Assembly (NCBI GenBank): GCA_001600695.1
Contig: BCKQ01000011.1
Span: 44,056 to 108,055, forward strand
DNA length: 64,000 bases
From: Ascoidea asiatica
Lineage: Eukaryota > Ascomycota > Saccharomycetes > Ascoideales > Ascoideaceae
Direction: 5' to 3'
The notes beneath the pieces are model-generated. The model was not told the origin of the DNA. It searched no databases and saw only the letters and a program-made list of their open reading frames with translations. Below are positions 34,880-46,317 of this stretch, piece by piece. A program made the translations under genes and the position numbers. Numbering within the stretch: the first letter of the stretch is position 1; every line of letters begins with the position of its first letter.

Positions 34880-37706
34880 TACAATTTATAATATTATAGT
34901 CTATTGCCTATTATGTCTATTGTATTTTATTATATTATATTCTATTATATTCTATTGTATTCTACTGTATTCTATTATAGTCTATTGTGATCCAATATTA
35001 TATTAAATGATATAATATGATTTCTAAAGGAGTTGCTGTTTAAAATAGCAGAATTAAATGTTTATGATACAATTTTTCTGAAATAAAAAGATTAATTATT
35101 AGTAACTCATGAAGAAAAAAAATAAAANAAATGATATTATGTATGATGGATTATAAGCAAAAACTATGTTTGATAAGATGTTTTGNAAATATAAATATAG
35201 ATAAAAAATCAGTAATATATCAACAAAAAGGGAAGTAATTTATATAAAGTTAAGGAAATATAATATTTTGATTATTGTATAATACTATATATTGTATAAT
35301 GTTGAATTGAATTAAATTGATTGAAAATAAAAAAGATATTTTGTAGAAATGTATTTATATTTTTATTTAAAATATACAGTAGTGTATGTTATAAACAATA
35401 CATAATATAATTTTGAGATATTGATATGAATGAATTAATAAGAAGATAGCTTTACATACTTTTCTAAACGAGTAAAAGAGGAATAATAAAAGAATATATG
35501 GAATAAAATATATTAAATATGGTAGATATGGGTGTATTTGAATATTATTAAAGTAAATGGTTCAGCTAATAAACTTAGAATTGATAAAAGAGTAACTTAA
35601 TCCAGAGCCAAATTTTGAGAATGTTTTAAAAATTCTTTTCTTTCTTATTTTTTGTTGTTCTGTTTCTTGATGTTCTTGATGATAACTTTCTGTATTAAAT
35701 AGATTATATTCTTGTAATTAAGTATTGTTGATTAAAGATTCAGGTTCATTGTAGTTTGTATTGAAATTGAGATTAAAAGACTATATTCATTGCATTTATT
35801 GATTGATGATTTGGGAACAGTTATTAAAAAGTTATCAAAAAGTTGGGTAGGATCAACTGGTTATTGAATTATTAATACTATCAGTTAGTTATGAATAATA
35901 TTGATTTGTCTCTACTTCTTTCTTTATCTCTTTCTTTAGCTTTGTTTCAATATTTATCTTTATCTATTTATCTTTATCTTTCTCTTTTTCCTTATGTTTA
36001 TGCTTAATTGAATGTATTTGCTAGTGGTAACAGTTCGCAGTAGCAGTGTCAGGTATATTCCTTAAGATATGCTATTTATTATATTTGCCTGTTGTTCGCA
36101 GAGTGCGTAGGGTGAACTGGCTTCCCAGGTCAGAAACAATTTATTTCTCACGCTCAGAGTGACACAAACAAACAATGCCAAAACGATGCCAAAATAAATG
36201 CTTCTGGATTGGAATAACGACTCAACGAGAAGACGAGGTGAATTGAATTCATTTGCCTTGGTCTAAGGAATTTATTTGTTTCTCTCTGGGTTTTGGTTTG
36301 TTTTGTTATCATTTTCTAATTTTATTGACTGTATTTGATGATTTTCTGAGACTTTGATTCTCGATGTTCAATGCTTTAAGAAAAAAAGAATTCAAAGATT
36401 TACAGGTTGAGATTATTTTGATCATTAGTATTGATACGAGAAATTCAGAAAAAGCATGAATCAGAAATAGAATTCATTGTTCGTATTAAAAAAAATGTAC
36501 TAATACATTAACGTTAGACTTATTTTCAACAATATGCTTTTTCTGATCAGTTGAATTGAATAAGGAATCTAACCCCATAAACTTTTAGGAAAAAAATCCA
36601 TAAAAAATCAACTAATTGAATCACTATTAGACTATATTTTTCTATTGAGATAAAATANTAATACTTGGTTGTTTATTTAAAACTTAATGGTTTAAGATTA
36701 TCTTAAATTTTCTGATTTCAAAAGCAATACTAATGCCGAAACAAGTATAATCAAAACAAACGATAATTTCAATTGTTTATTAGTTAAAAATCNAGCGTTT
36801 AAGAAATTGATTTAAGGAAAAGTAAATACACAAACAAATCTAGTAAAAACTTTTCTAGTTAATATCATTAATAAAAATTCATAAGAAATATATTTCAAAT
36901 AATTGAATAGGTGTAGTTGTAAATACTCTAGCATACTTTTTTTTTTTAATCAAAGGGTAACTCATCTTAATAAATATTTACGAATTCGAATAGGTTTTAT
37001 TAGAGTTTTTTAGAAACTCTTTGTAAGAATTTGAAAATAAAATATAATATGCTTTACTAACGTTACTTAAATCAGAGATAAAACTCAATTGGAATTAGAA
37101 AAATTCATAAAGTAAATGATAAAAAACTAACAATTAAAAATTGAAAAACAAGTAATTAGAATCAAAAAAAAATTTTAATAAAAATTTTGGGCAGGACTTA
37201 AAAAAGCAGGAAAAATAAAATTCATCTTTATTTCGTAAAATTTACCTTATATATTAAATATTTGGCTTTTAGTATTTATAGATTATTAATATTGAAAAGA
37301 TGATTAGAATATATTAATATATTGATAGTGTTATGTATATGACAATGATAAATAAAATGAGAAAAGATAGTAATAGGTTATTGCAAAAAAAAAAAGTGCT
37401 CTAGTTATTCATTAAAGAAACATCCTGGGTGTATAATTTCCATTGAAAATAAATCNAAAAAAGCAAAAATAACAAAAGACAAAAAGAAGGACAATTGACA
37501 TGGATAAAAAGAAATAAAAAAATGAAAATTAATGAATCAATAAACAACAAAATATAACAAAAATCAAAACTCAATAAAATAATTCATTAAATTTAATCGT
37601 TTAATTTATTCTCTTTTANATAAATTTTATTTTTAAGTTTGACTAAATGATTATATTTAGTATNAGTTTAATTTTTTTTTTTTTGATGTAAATTATTTTT
37701 AATAAT
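34880..37706. other. 2.8-kb gene desert
   Basis: The region carries only one expected promoter (for the gene ending at 34879) and the 3' end of TDA3. It starts with TATTCTATTG-type repeats (34905-34985), continues AT-rich, and has a GC-richer complex block at about 36030-36250 in which TTCGCAG occurs twice. No frame over 60 codons is seen. It could hold a non-coding RNA or replication origin, but I see nothing diagnostic. Confidence 0.5.
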
Positions 37707-39677
37707 TTAATATTCGAATACACTTGCATCGAAATATAAACTTGGATCAAGAGCACTTATATCAGCACTNGTTGCTTCTTCTTCTAATAACAATTCTGCC
37801 ATTACTTTACCTGTAGCAGGTGCNTTATTTATTCCCCANCATGAATGTCCACTTGCAATATATAAATTAGGCACATTCGTTTCACCAATTAATGGACCAC
37901 TTGAAGAAGGTACATCTAATACAGGTAAATAACAAGCTTGTCTTTTTAATATTTGACCTTTTGCTAAATTTGGAGATAATTTACCAACATAATTAAATAA
38001 TAAATCACATTTTTCTCTAACAACTTCAACATCATCAGTTGTTTCAGGTACATCAACTAAAGTATCACCTTCACCACATACATAAACTTCATCTTTTCTT
38101 GCATACATTTCTGGAGAAACATATTTATTTTTAGCAATTTTTAATTCAGTAAATATAGCATATGGAGAAACAGTACCATTATTTGGAGCAATTGTAATTG
38201 AATGAGCTCTTAAACCAGATATTGGACAATCAGGTAATAATTTTGAAGTCCAAGGACCAACAGTTAAAACTATTTGATCACCATATAAAGATTTTAATTG
38301 AATATTGTCATTAAATTCATCTTGAGCTGAAGAAGGTTTAAAACAAACACCTTGAGCTTCACCAGTATCATTAGAAAATAAAATTTCTTCAACTTTTCCT
38401 ATTACTAATTCAACAGCACCAGTTTCAATTGCTTTTTTTAAAATAAAATTTGTAAATTTATAAGGATGAACTTGAGCAGTTGAATCAGTACCACCTAAAG
38501 AAGACCAATCTTCTATAATATGTTGTTTAATCCAATTTAAATCAGTTGGTAAAACATTACCAGAACGAGAATTTGATTGATTTTCTATTGAATTTTTTTT
38601 AACAGTTTTATTTCTTGTTCGAGATGATACATTTTCAGAATTATTTATATTAGATTCATTAATTTCATTATTAATAATGTTTGATAATAATTCAGGATCT
38701 GTTTCTGAAGAACTTGCATGTCTACTATGAGTTGGAGAAGTACTTATAGTATCAGTATCAGAATTAACAATTAAATTATTTTGAGCGGAATAAACACTAC
38801 TTTCACTTTCAGTTGCAGATTGATATTGATCATTATTAGAATCTGAATCTGAATCTGAATCTGAGTCTAAATTTGAATCAGAACCTAAATCTGAGTCTGA
38901 TTCACAACATTCAGAGCAATCTGAACATTCTATATCACTATCCGACTGTAAATCATCTTCAGCGTTAAATTCATCTTGACTATTATACTCATTGACATCT
39001 TGAAATTCATCTATATCTATACTATCATCCTCTATATAGGTGCTACTCTGACTTTCACTATTATTATTGTTTTTATCAGTAGTATTAGATGTTATAATAT
39101 TATCTTTATTCTGCACCTGATGGTGATTCTTATTCTGAATATTACTATTATTATTATTATTATTAATATTATTGTTATTATTATTATTATTATTATTATT
39201 AGATTTTAGTTTATGTTTATTTTGTTTGAGATGTTTCTTATGAGTACAAATATGAGATTTTTTTTTATTTTTGTTTTTATTTTTAAATTGATTAATTGAT
39301 TTTAAATTATTATTATTTTGAGTGAAATATTTTATAATATTACCTTCTAAAGAGACAGTTGTTAATCTTCTATAATCCCATTCTTTATCACCATTATATT
39401 GATTTGATAAATCTTGATGTAATTGAAAAGATAAAGGAACAATTTGTTGTGGAAAAGCCCATAAAGCTAATAAACCACCAGCTTTACCACTTGCACCACC
39501 TGCAACCCTTTTCGATTCTAATATTGTAATATAATGAGTATTTGGATCAAATAATGGATGTCTTGTAAGATAATAAGCAGTACAAACACCAATAATTCCA
39601 GCACCTACTATAATTATATGATGTTTGCCTTTATGATTACCGGAAGGAGTTGAAGTATATTTTAAATATTCAGTCAT
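37707..39677 (-). CDS. TDA3: FAD-dependent oxidoreductase, Tda3-like
   Basis: A member of the DAO-type FAD oxidoreductases. Yeast Tda3 is implicated in endosome-to-Golgi traffic, and its substrate is unknown to me. The 656-residue protein has the dinucleotide-binding motif VGAGIIGVCTAYYL near residue 25 and GGASGKAGGLLALWAFPQ near 60. The substrate/FAD domain resumes with LNWIKQHIIEDWSSLGGTDS near 375. It also has VLTVGPWTSKLLPD and the C-terminal FAD-binding signature YIASGHSxWGINxAPATGK. Between about 118 and 368 lies an inserted low-complexity segment with Asn runs and an acidic Asp/Ser-rich part (DSDSDSDS). This makes the protein longer than S. cerevisiae Tda3 (about 520). N's fall in two codons of the last signature. 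Confidence 0.85.
   Translation of the reverse strand: MTEYLKYTSTPSGNHKGKHHIIIVGAGIIGVCTAYYLTRHPLFDPNTHYITILESKRVAGGASGKAGGLLALWAFPQQIVPLSFQLHQDLSNQYNGDKEWDYRRLTTVSLEGNIIKYFTQNNNNLKSINQFKNKNKNKKKSHICTHKKHLKQNKHKLKSNNNNNNNNNNNINNNNNNSNIQNKNHHQVQNKDNIITSNTTDKNNNNSESQSSTYIEDDSIDIDEFQDVNEYNSQDEFNAEDDLQSDSDIECSDCSECCESDSDLGSDSNLDSDSDSDSDSNNDQYQSATESESSVYSAQNNLIVNSDTDTISTSPTHSRHASSSETDPELLSNIINNEINESNINNSENVSSRTRNKTVKKNSIENQSNSRSGNVLPTDLNWIKQHIIEDWSSLGGTDSTAQVHPYKFTNFILKKAIETGAVELVIGKVEEILFSNDTGEAQGVCFKPSSAQDEFNDNIQLKSLYGDQIVLTVGPWTSKLLPDCPISGLRAHSITIAPNNGTVSPYAIFTELKIAKNKYVSPEMYARKDEVYVCGEGDTLVDVPETTDDVEVVREKCDLLFNYVGKLSPNLAKGQILKRQACYLPVLDVPSSSGPLIGETNVPNLYIASGHSXWGINXAPATGKVMAELLLEEEAXSADISALDPSLYFDASVFEY
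39155..39203. repeat. TTA run (poly-Asn in the TDA3 insertion)
   Basis: ATT/TTA triplets encoding Asn runs on the minus strand within the inserted segment of Tda3, interrupted by a few Ile and Ser codons. Confidence 0.8.
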
Positions 39678-42600
39678 TTAGCTAAATTTCTAGGAATTTT
39701 TTTAAAAAAAAGAAATAAAATAAGAAAATTTTTTTTTATAAAACTATTATTTTTGATATATATATATATATTTATTTATATATGATAATATTTGAGATTA
39801 AAATTAATTCTATATATATATTTCTTTAATCATTCAATTACTGATTGAAATAATGATTATATTATATATGGATATCAATGATTTTATTATTGAGATTATA
39901 TTATTAAGTTATATTAAAATTGATAATGTTAATAATTATTGAAAATTATTTTATTGAATAAGATAAGATTCTTTTAAATCATGTAAGTAAATAAATAATG
40001 AAGCTAATAAATTTAAGCGCTAATTCATTAAGTTTTCAATATGATAATAGTTAATTAAGAAATGGAAAATAAAAAATTATTTTGATTAATAAACAAAAGA
40101 ATAAATAAATAAATAAATAAGTGAATAATAAGTGAATAAATAAATAAATGAATAAATAAATAAAATAGTGAAATGAAGTTTTGAATGAGTTTAAAGTAAA
40201 GTGGGAGAATCGAGAAATGTCGATGCTTTATTGTAAAGGAAAAGTAGAATAAGTAATACAGTGGTAATAGAAGAAATACTACGGTACTATAATATTCTAC
40301 TGAGTAAATAAAAAATCATATTCTAGCTGTATTTCCAGCAGTGTTTCTCGCAGTGCAATGGCGAGGATNGAGATCTGTATGATAATGTGCCAACAATGAA
40401 AGGTGAATGAAAGGTGAAAGAGGTCTGTTTGAACGCTACTTTCCAGACCTGTTTCTCTNTTTCTCTCTTTCGCTGTGTTTGAGATCTTGGAATTGTTTGC
40501 TTGCAATTTTCCTGTTTTCTTTCAGAAACAAAAATCGTTCGTTTTTACAAAACACATCACGCAAGTGCCATATGAGCGGGGGAGGCTGGTGTTTTTTGAA
40601 TTTAAGCAAGCACCAGAGAAATTAGCTTGTCAATATCCTAGTCAAAATAATTGCTATANCAGTGTCATGTGATACAACAAGAACATCCCTTTTGAAAAGG
40701 TTTTTGCGATTATGGTGTGCTTTTTTTTTTCACAAATAATACAAATATTACATAAGATCATTGGTTATCAGCTAATTACCATGGAGAGAAAGAGAAATTG
40801 CAAGACTTTGAAGAAGCATCTTGAAAACCATCAGACGAATCATCTCCAGAACTATCACCGTTAACATTGGTACAAAACTATCAGCATTGAACCGAAATAC
40901 TTCAAAAAGAAAGACAATAAAGCATAGAGACAGAATTACTATTGTTTTATTATCAAGCATATTTCAAATGGCAGAAAAAAAATAAAAAAGTACTACTGTA
41001 TCAAAATTCTTATAAAATCATTCTCCTTTATTCTCATTCTTTTACGAAAAAATACACTACGTTAAAATACAATATCTTCAAAAAACAAATTAAAACCCCA
41101 TACGTTTCCCACTATTTATATTCGGAAAAATCTATTTTTTAATTCAATTTCAATATTTATTTTGCTTCAAAATTCTCATCACTGTAGTGCTTGACAATTT
41201 TGACAATAATATTGCTGATATTAATATTTTTGAGATCAAAATATTTTATTAACATCATAAATTTAAAAATTCAACGCTACTCCTTTTTAACATAACAAAA
41301 CTTAATATACCTATTAACTTATTTCACGCAGACTAACCTTTAATAAAGTCTCCTAAAATTTAAATTTATCTGAAATTATCTGAAATTATCTAATATTATC
41401 CGAAATTATTGAAATAAAAGAAATTAAAGTTGAAAAATCGAACCACTTTTTCAAACGACGCAAGCTACAGCATATGATTACCGAATNAAACTTCTGAAAA
41501 CCCGTTACCCGTTCACCATTACCAAAATTTCACCTTTCTTTTCAAAACTTGTTCTAATATCCAGACAGGAAAAAACAATCCAATCAATTCCAAGCGCGGA
41601 ACAGTTTTTNAAATATTTATAATAATCCTGATTATAAATCCATAAAGCGGTTCTGTAAATTTAAAATTTTATAAAAATCCACATAAGCCCCCTAAAATGG
41701 TCTCAAATACGTCATGTGCTAGTTTATCATGTTTACCACCTTTTAGGTCAGATCGCACTAACTTTTTAAGTCCCATTTTTTTATTATTTTTGCCCTTTAA
41801 AATTAATAAATTTAACTGAAAAGCCTTCAATTTACTTCAAATTTTCCGATTTTAAACATCATTTATTCATTAAAAATAATAAAAATTATTATTTATATAC
41901 AATTGTGCATAAACATTACTTTATNGAATATTAAATCTTAGAAGATCTTGAGATTTAATTCAATTCAAGATGAATTAAATTCGCTGATTTCATTACTAAA
42001 ATATACAAATTTGAGTAACTTTAGTGAATCTTACATAATTATAACTAAAATATGATTAATCAATTACTCCTATTATTTTAACTACGTCTTCCAATTACTC
42101 ATTATTCCAAATTCGGAAATGACTTTAACAAAATATCAAATCAAATAAACAAATGAAAATAATCAAATCCTTTGGATTCTGCAAGGAATGGTTTATTTTG
42201 CATTATAAAAACACTAAAAATATGCAATATATTATATATTATATATATAAAACAATGAAAAAACCCTTTTAAAACAAAATAAATTTAAATATGAATTGAT
42301 ATAAATTTATACTTGAAATTTCAACTGAACCCCTGAAATTATGATATTTTAGGTTGATTTTAAAACGTGAATTTATGCATATTCAACTTTAGATATTAAA
42401 NAAAAGATGAAATTCGAGTTCTTCTTTTTAATAAAATGTCTTAAAATTGTTTATGATTTTTACTTAAATTTCATTATTTTACTATTATTTTACATATGTT
42501 TCATTAAATTACCATAAAAGTGAAACAATTAATTACTTAATTCAATCATTATATAACCTTTTTGTAAAATAAAATTGAAAACCATACTATCAAACTATTG

Positions 42601-42875
42601 TAAAGTAAAGAAAATATTATTCCATTACTTTGAATCATATCTAATATTTAAAATATAAATAAATTTTATATAAATACATTATATTCCAATCTATTAATTA
42701 AAAAGTCATTATTTATATCCTTTTCTTTTTCTTTCTGTCCCTCTTTTTTTCTTTTTTCTTTTTCTTCTCTTAATTAAAATCGTTAATTTATTAGTTTTAA
42801 TATTCATTATATTTTCAATACTATTTCAATACTATTTCAATACAATTTCAATAATAAATAAATAATTAATTAAAA
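39678..42875. other. 3.2-kb divergent gene desert
   Basis: Lies between divergent TDA3 and the 68-residue gene. It holds ATATAT and AAATAAAT/GAATAAAT repeats (39760-40165), a GC-richer complex block (about 40330-40660), then long unremarkable AT-rich DNA. Short frames (up to 72 codons) overlap each other in the GC-richer block and look like by-products. No RNA gene is recognised. Confidence 0.5.
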
Positions 42876-43082
42876 ATGTCTTCTTCTGATGTCGATGTAG
42901 TTTATGTTACAGCTACTGCTAACTCAACCTCAAGTAGTGTTAATGCCACAAATGGTACTACAACTTCTGATTCTGGTGCTTTTTCTATCAAACCATTTAA
43001 TGCTGAAGGTTCAACTATGAAAATTTATGCTTTATTAGCTGGTTTTTTTGGTGTTACTTTTCTTTTATCTGCTGCTTTATAA
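42876..43082 (+). CDS. Small Ser/Thr-rich single-span membrane protein
   Basis: 68 residues. The first 47 are Ser/Thr/Asn-rich and net acidic, with three N-glycosylation sequons (NST, NAT, NGT). The last 21, beginning MKIYALLAGFF, form one hydrophobic span that runs to the C-terminus. There is no N-terminal signal peptide, so it is either tail-anchored or inserted with its N-terminus in the lumen. No acceptor AG lies in the 60 bases before the ATG, so a hidden first exon is unlikely. Codon choice (GCT, ACT, TCT, GGT) is that of an expressed gene and unlike a chance frame. I do not recognise the family. Confidence 0.6.
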   Translation: MSSSDVDVVYVTATANSTSSSVNATNGTTTSDSGAFSIKPFNAEGSTMKIYALLAGFFGVTFLLSAAL

Positions 43083-43902
43083 TCAATTTAATTTCATTCC
43101 ATTATATAATATAATAAAATATAATAATTAGTTTAATACAATAAATCCTTAATTCCCAATATTATTTATTTCATTCACTCGTATTCAATAAATTTGATAA
43201 TTTTAATAATAATAATAATAATTTTTATTGAATTTCAATTGATCTCTTTTTGTTACCAAATATNATGCATATTTTATAATTGAAACAAATTTTTTTCAAA
43301 TAAATATTTCTTCTATGGTTTATTATTGCCGAAATTTGTTTTGAAATGAACAAAAATTAATAATCTCCTATTTGAAATCATTTAGCAGTATTTCACTGAA
43401 TCTCTTAGATTGAATTTCATTATAAATCATTTTTTTTTTTTTTTGTTTCGTATACATGGACTAATTAATTATTATTGTTATCTTCTTTTTTGTTTCAATC
43501 ACCAACAAATTGTTTTACAATTGAGACTTATCACTTAGCCTTGGATCATTGAAATTCCATCTGAAACCAAAATCCTTTGTTCTGTGCAATCAATATAATC
43601 AATTCCATCATTTCATTCAATTTCATTCAATTTCATTCAATTTCATTTAATTTCATTTAATTTCATTTTATTTTTTTACTCCTGTTGTTTTTTGAGATTT
43701 GGAAATTGATCCGTATCAGTCGCGCACCCCAATAATTACTTGCAGAACTCCAGACCCACAATTCTGGATTCAACGGTAACATCAATAATAAACCTAATAC
43801 AAAGATAAAAGTAGTTAAATTATTGATATTGCTATTAGAAATATTTCACAAGTAGATACGATTGTTTATTATTTATCATGTAGATATTATTTGTATCATA
43901 TA
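43083..43902. other. Convergent intergenic region
   Basis: 820 bases between the 68-residue gene and TLG1. It contains a T run (43431-43445) and a 10-bp repeat at 43611-43670. The remaining sequence is unremarkable. Confidence 0.55.
43611..43670. repeat. TTTCATTCAA 10-bp tandem repeat
   Basis: Six consecutive 10-bp units: the first three are TTTCATTCAA and later ones drift to TTTCATTTAA. This gives TTTCA in exact helical phase. Confidence 0.85.
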
Positions 43903-44613
43903 TTATACTACTACTATCAAAACAAGTAAAACAACCAATGCAATAATTAATAATACTATACAACAATCACTTGCTTTTTCTTTATTTTTCTCTAAAATAA
44001 ATCCAATTCTTTTCATTCCTCTTTTCAATTTATCTTCAACTCTATCAATATCACTATCTAAACCATGTAATAATTCACTTTGACTCTCCAATTCAGTACC
44101 CATAGTTGTTGCTTGTTGTCTAATATTATTGACCGTATAAAATACTGAATCTAATTGTTGATCTTGTTCTGCAATTAATTCTTGCACCTGATTATCATTA
44201 AATTGATCTCTTTCATGAGGATCTTCATTATCATTATTATTACTATTATTATCATCATATTTTATAAATGGATTATGTCCTAATGAATTTTTCATATTCA
44301 CATCTGAATTTAAACTTTTCCAACTATTATTTATACTATTTATTTCTCCGTTTAAATTTTTAATAATTTCTTCTCTTTTTAAAATATCATTATCTGATAG
44401 TTTGAATAATTCTGGATTATTTTTCGAAATTTCTATAGATTCTTCTAAATCTTTTATTGTTTCTGATAATTCTAACATATTATTATCAAAATCCATTTTA
44501 TCTTCATTCTCAATTTTATTTAAATTACTGCTATTATTTAATCTATTTAAGAAATCTCTTAGATTACTTATCTGAATTTCAGCATCTTGCTTAACTTCAT
44601 TGAATGGATCCAT
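43903..44613 (-). CDS. TLG1: t-SNARE Tlg1 (syntaxin 6/10 type)
   Basis: An endosome-to-Golgi t-SNARE light chain acting with Tlg2 and Vti1. The 236-residue protein begins MDPFNEVKQDAE, the usual start of this family. It has an N-terminal three-helix-like domain, an Asn/Asp linker (about 120-135) and a SNARE motif (about 145-205: LIAEQDQQLDSVFYTVNNI, then a zero-layer Gln in ESQSELLHGLD). A single C-terminal span (about 216-236) follows a Cys-Cys pair that could be palmitoylated (KASDCCIVLL). Length agrees with yeast Tlg1 (224). Confidence 0.92.
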   Translation of the reverse strand: MDPFNEVKQDAEIQISNLRDFLNRLNNSSNLNKIENEDKMDFDNNMLELSETIKDLEESIEISKNNPELFKLSDNDILKREEIIKNLNGEINSINNSWKSLNSDVNMKNSLGHNPFIKYDDNNSNNNDNEDPHERDQFNDNQVQELIAEQDQQLDSVFYTVNNIRQQATTMGTELESQSELLHGLDSDIDRVEDKLKRGMKRIGFILEKNKEKASDCCIVLLIIALVVLLVLIVVV

Positions 44614-44983
44614 TTTTAGTTATTATATGGCTTTACACTTTATTTTTTAATATCTTATTCAACTTTACTGTANATGTTATTGTATATTATTCAGATTCTA
44701 AAGTAGTTGAATCAAATACAAATACACTTATCATCATTGATATCATCCATTTCTCAATAATAATTGTAATTGATGGAGTAACGTTAACAGATGTCTTAAA
44801 GTTCTTTTCAGCGATATACTTAGAGCCCTTNTTTAAGGGCTTCAATTAAAATGTCAATAAATAAACTTACTGCAATATTCTTGAGTATTTTGAAAATATA
44901 AACACCATCAGAATGAAATTAATTTATCTCCAATATTTCAATTCTGATTAGGTTAATAAAAGTGATAAGTGTTTAAATAAAAA
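44614..44983. other. Divergent promoter TLG1/SDC1
   Basis: 370 bases. A frame of 81 codons beginning at 44604 overlaps the TLG1 start, contains N's and ends with the repeat AGCCCTT-N-TTTAAGGGCT (about 44822-44841), a near-perfect inverted repeat. I judge it non-coding. Confidence 0.5.
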
Positions 44984-46234
44984 ATGGAGAATGATACCAT
45001 AAATCCAAATTCAAACAAACAATCTCTTTCTCAAAACTTAGATGAATCAGAAGCTAAATCTTTATCAGAAACTCCAATATTTGATAATGAAAAAATAGAA
45101 GAAAATAATGATATNCAGGATAATATAAAAGATAATATCCAGAATAGTTTTCAGGATAATATCAAGAATGATATTCAAGATACTGTCCAGGATAATGTTA
45201 TAGAAAATAAATCTCCAGACAGTAATTCAAATAGTACAATAAGTGAATATAATAATGAATCAAACAATAATGAAACCGATATAGAATCAGATGAAAAAAA
45301 TTCAAATCCATTAAATAATCAATATATCAATAAATTCAATAACTCAGATGAAAATATTAATAATAATATAAACAGTCCGAAGGATATAAAAAGTGAAGAT
45401 AATCTTGTAACATTTGATAATGATGAACATTTAGTTACAGAATATAATAAACAAGAAATTGAATTAAATAATCTACAATCAATTAACGAATCAAATCAAC
45501 CAAAAGATAATTCATTTGAGAATTTAAGAAAGGATAGCTTTTCAAAAAACTTAAATAAAGATACAATGAGATATTCAAGTAAAAGAAGTAGTAAAAAATC
45601 TAGTAAAGAATCAAGTAAGGAACCTATAGAAAATAAGGATGAAAAGAATAATCAATTAAATACAAATTTCAAAAAATCTAAATTTCTTACACCATTTAGT
45701 GATAATAATGGAATTAAAGTTAGTAAAATTATTGAAATACCGAAAAAAACAGAACTTTCTGAAATTACTGGAGGTGCACCATTAAGAAAATGGATAAATA
45801 AAGAAATTACACCATACCTACTACAAGGTATGAGATTAATTTGTAAAGAAAAATCAGATGAACCTTTGAAATTATTAGGNGAATTTTTAATTCAAAAAAA
45901 TAATGAACTAAAAAAAAATAATGAACTAGAAATCAATGAAAATAAGAACAATGATAATAAAATCAATGATGAAGATATTCCAGTTGATAATGATATCGAA
46001 ATGGATCAAAATCACGGTCATGAAAATGATATTGATATTGAAGTTGAAGTTGATTATGATAATGATATCAAGACTGATATTGAAAATGATAATGAACATC
46101 AAAATGAAAGTGAAAATATAGTAATAAACAAGAATCTTGATGATAATAGTAGTATGAATCATAATAAAAGTGAAATAAATGGAATAGAAAATGGAACTGA
46201 AAATGGAATAATTGAAGAAAGTAATAAAGTTTAA
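44984..46234 (+). CDS. SDC1: COMPASS subunit Sdc1 (Dpy-30 motif)
   Basis: Sdc1 is the Dpy-30 subunit of the Set1/COMPASS H3K4 methyltransferase and binds Bre2. The 416-residue protein has one conserved segment, at about 262-306: GGAPLRKWINKEITPYLLQG, then MRLICKEKSDEPLKLL and EFLIQKN. This is the Dpy-30 dimerisation motif, close to yeast Sdc1. The rest is Asn/Asp/Glu/Ser-rich and probably disordered, including repeated Q-D-N-I-x-x units (about 44-70) and an acidic Ile/Asp/Asn tail (about 325-400). S. cerevisiae Sdc1 has 175 residues, so most of this protein is added low complexity. An N falls in the motif codon that is normally Gly. Confidence 0.85.
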   Translation: MENDTINPNSNKQSLSQNLDESEAKSLSETPIFDNEKIEENNDXQDNIKDNIQNSFQDNIKNDIQDTVQDNVIENKSPDSNSNSTISEYNNESNNNETDIESDEKNSNPLNNQYINKFNNSDENINNNINSPKDIKSEDNLVTFDNDEHLVTEYNKQEIELNNLQSINESNQPKDNSFENLRKDSFSKNLNKDTMRYSSKRSSKKSSKESSKEPIENKDEKNNQLNTNFKKSKFLTPFSDNNGIKVSKIIEIPKKTELSEITGGAPLRKWINKEITPYLLQGMRLICKEKSDEPLKLLXEFLIQKNNELKKNNELEINENKNNDNKINDEDIPVDNDIEMDQNHGHENDIDIEVEVDYDNDIKTDIENDNEHQNESENIVINKNLDDNSSMNHNKSEINGIENGTENGIIEESNKV

Positions 46235-46317
46235 AATTTATTTATTAAGAATTAATTGATCGTATTATTATTATTATTATTATATTATATACAGTAAATA
46301 AACAGTATTTTTTTTAC

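Noticed and set aside
40407-40960. Several 60-72 codon frames in the 40-41 kb desert
   Set aside because: They overlap in different frames, one is all hydrophobic and AT-driven, and none has protein-like composition or splice partners.
44604-44849. 81-codon plus-strand frame overlapping the TLG1 start
   Set aside because: It runs antisense into TLG1, carries two N codons and ends in an inverted repeat, with no family resemblance.
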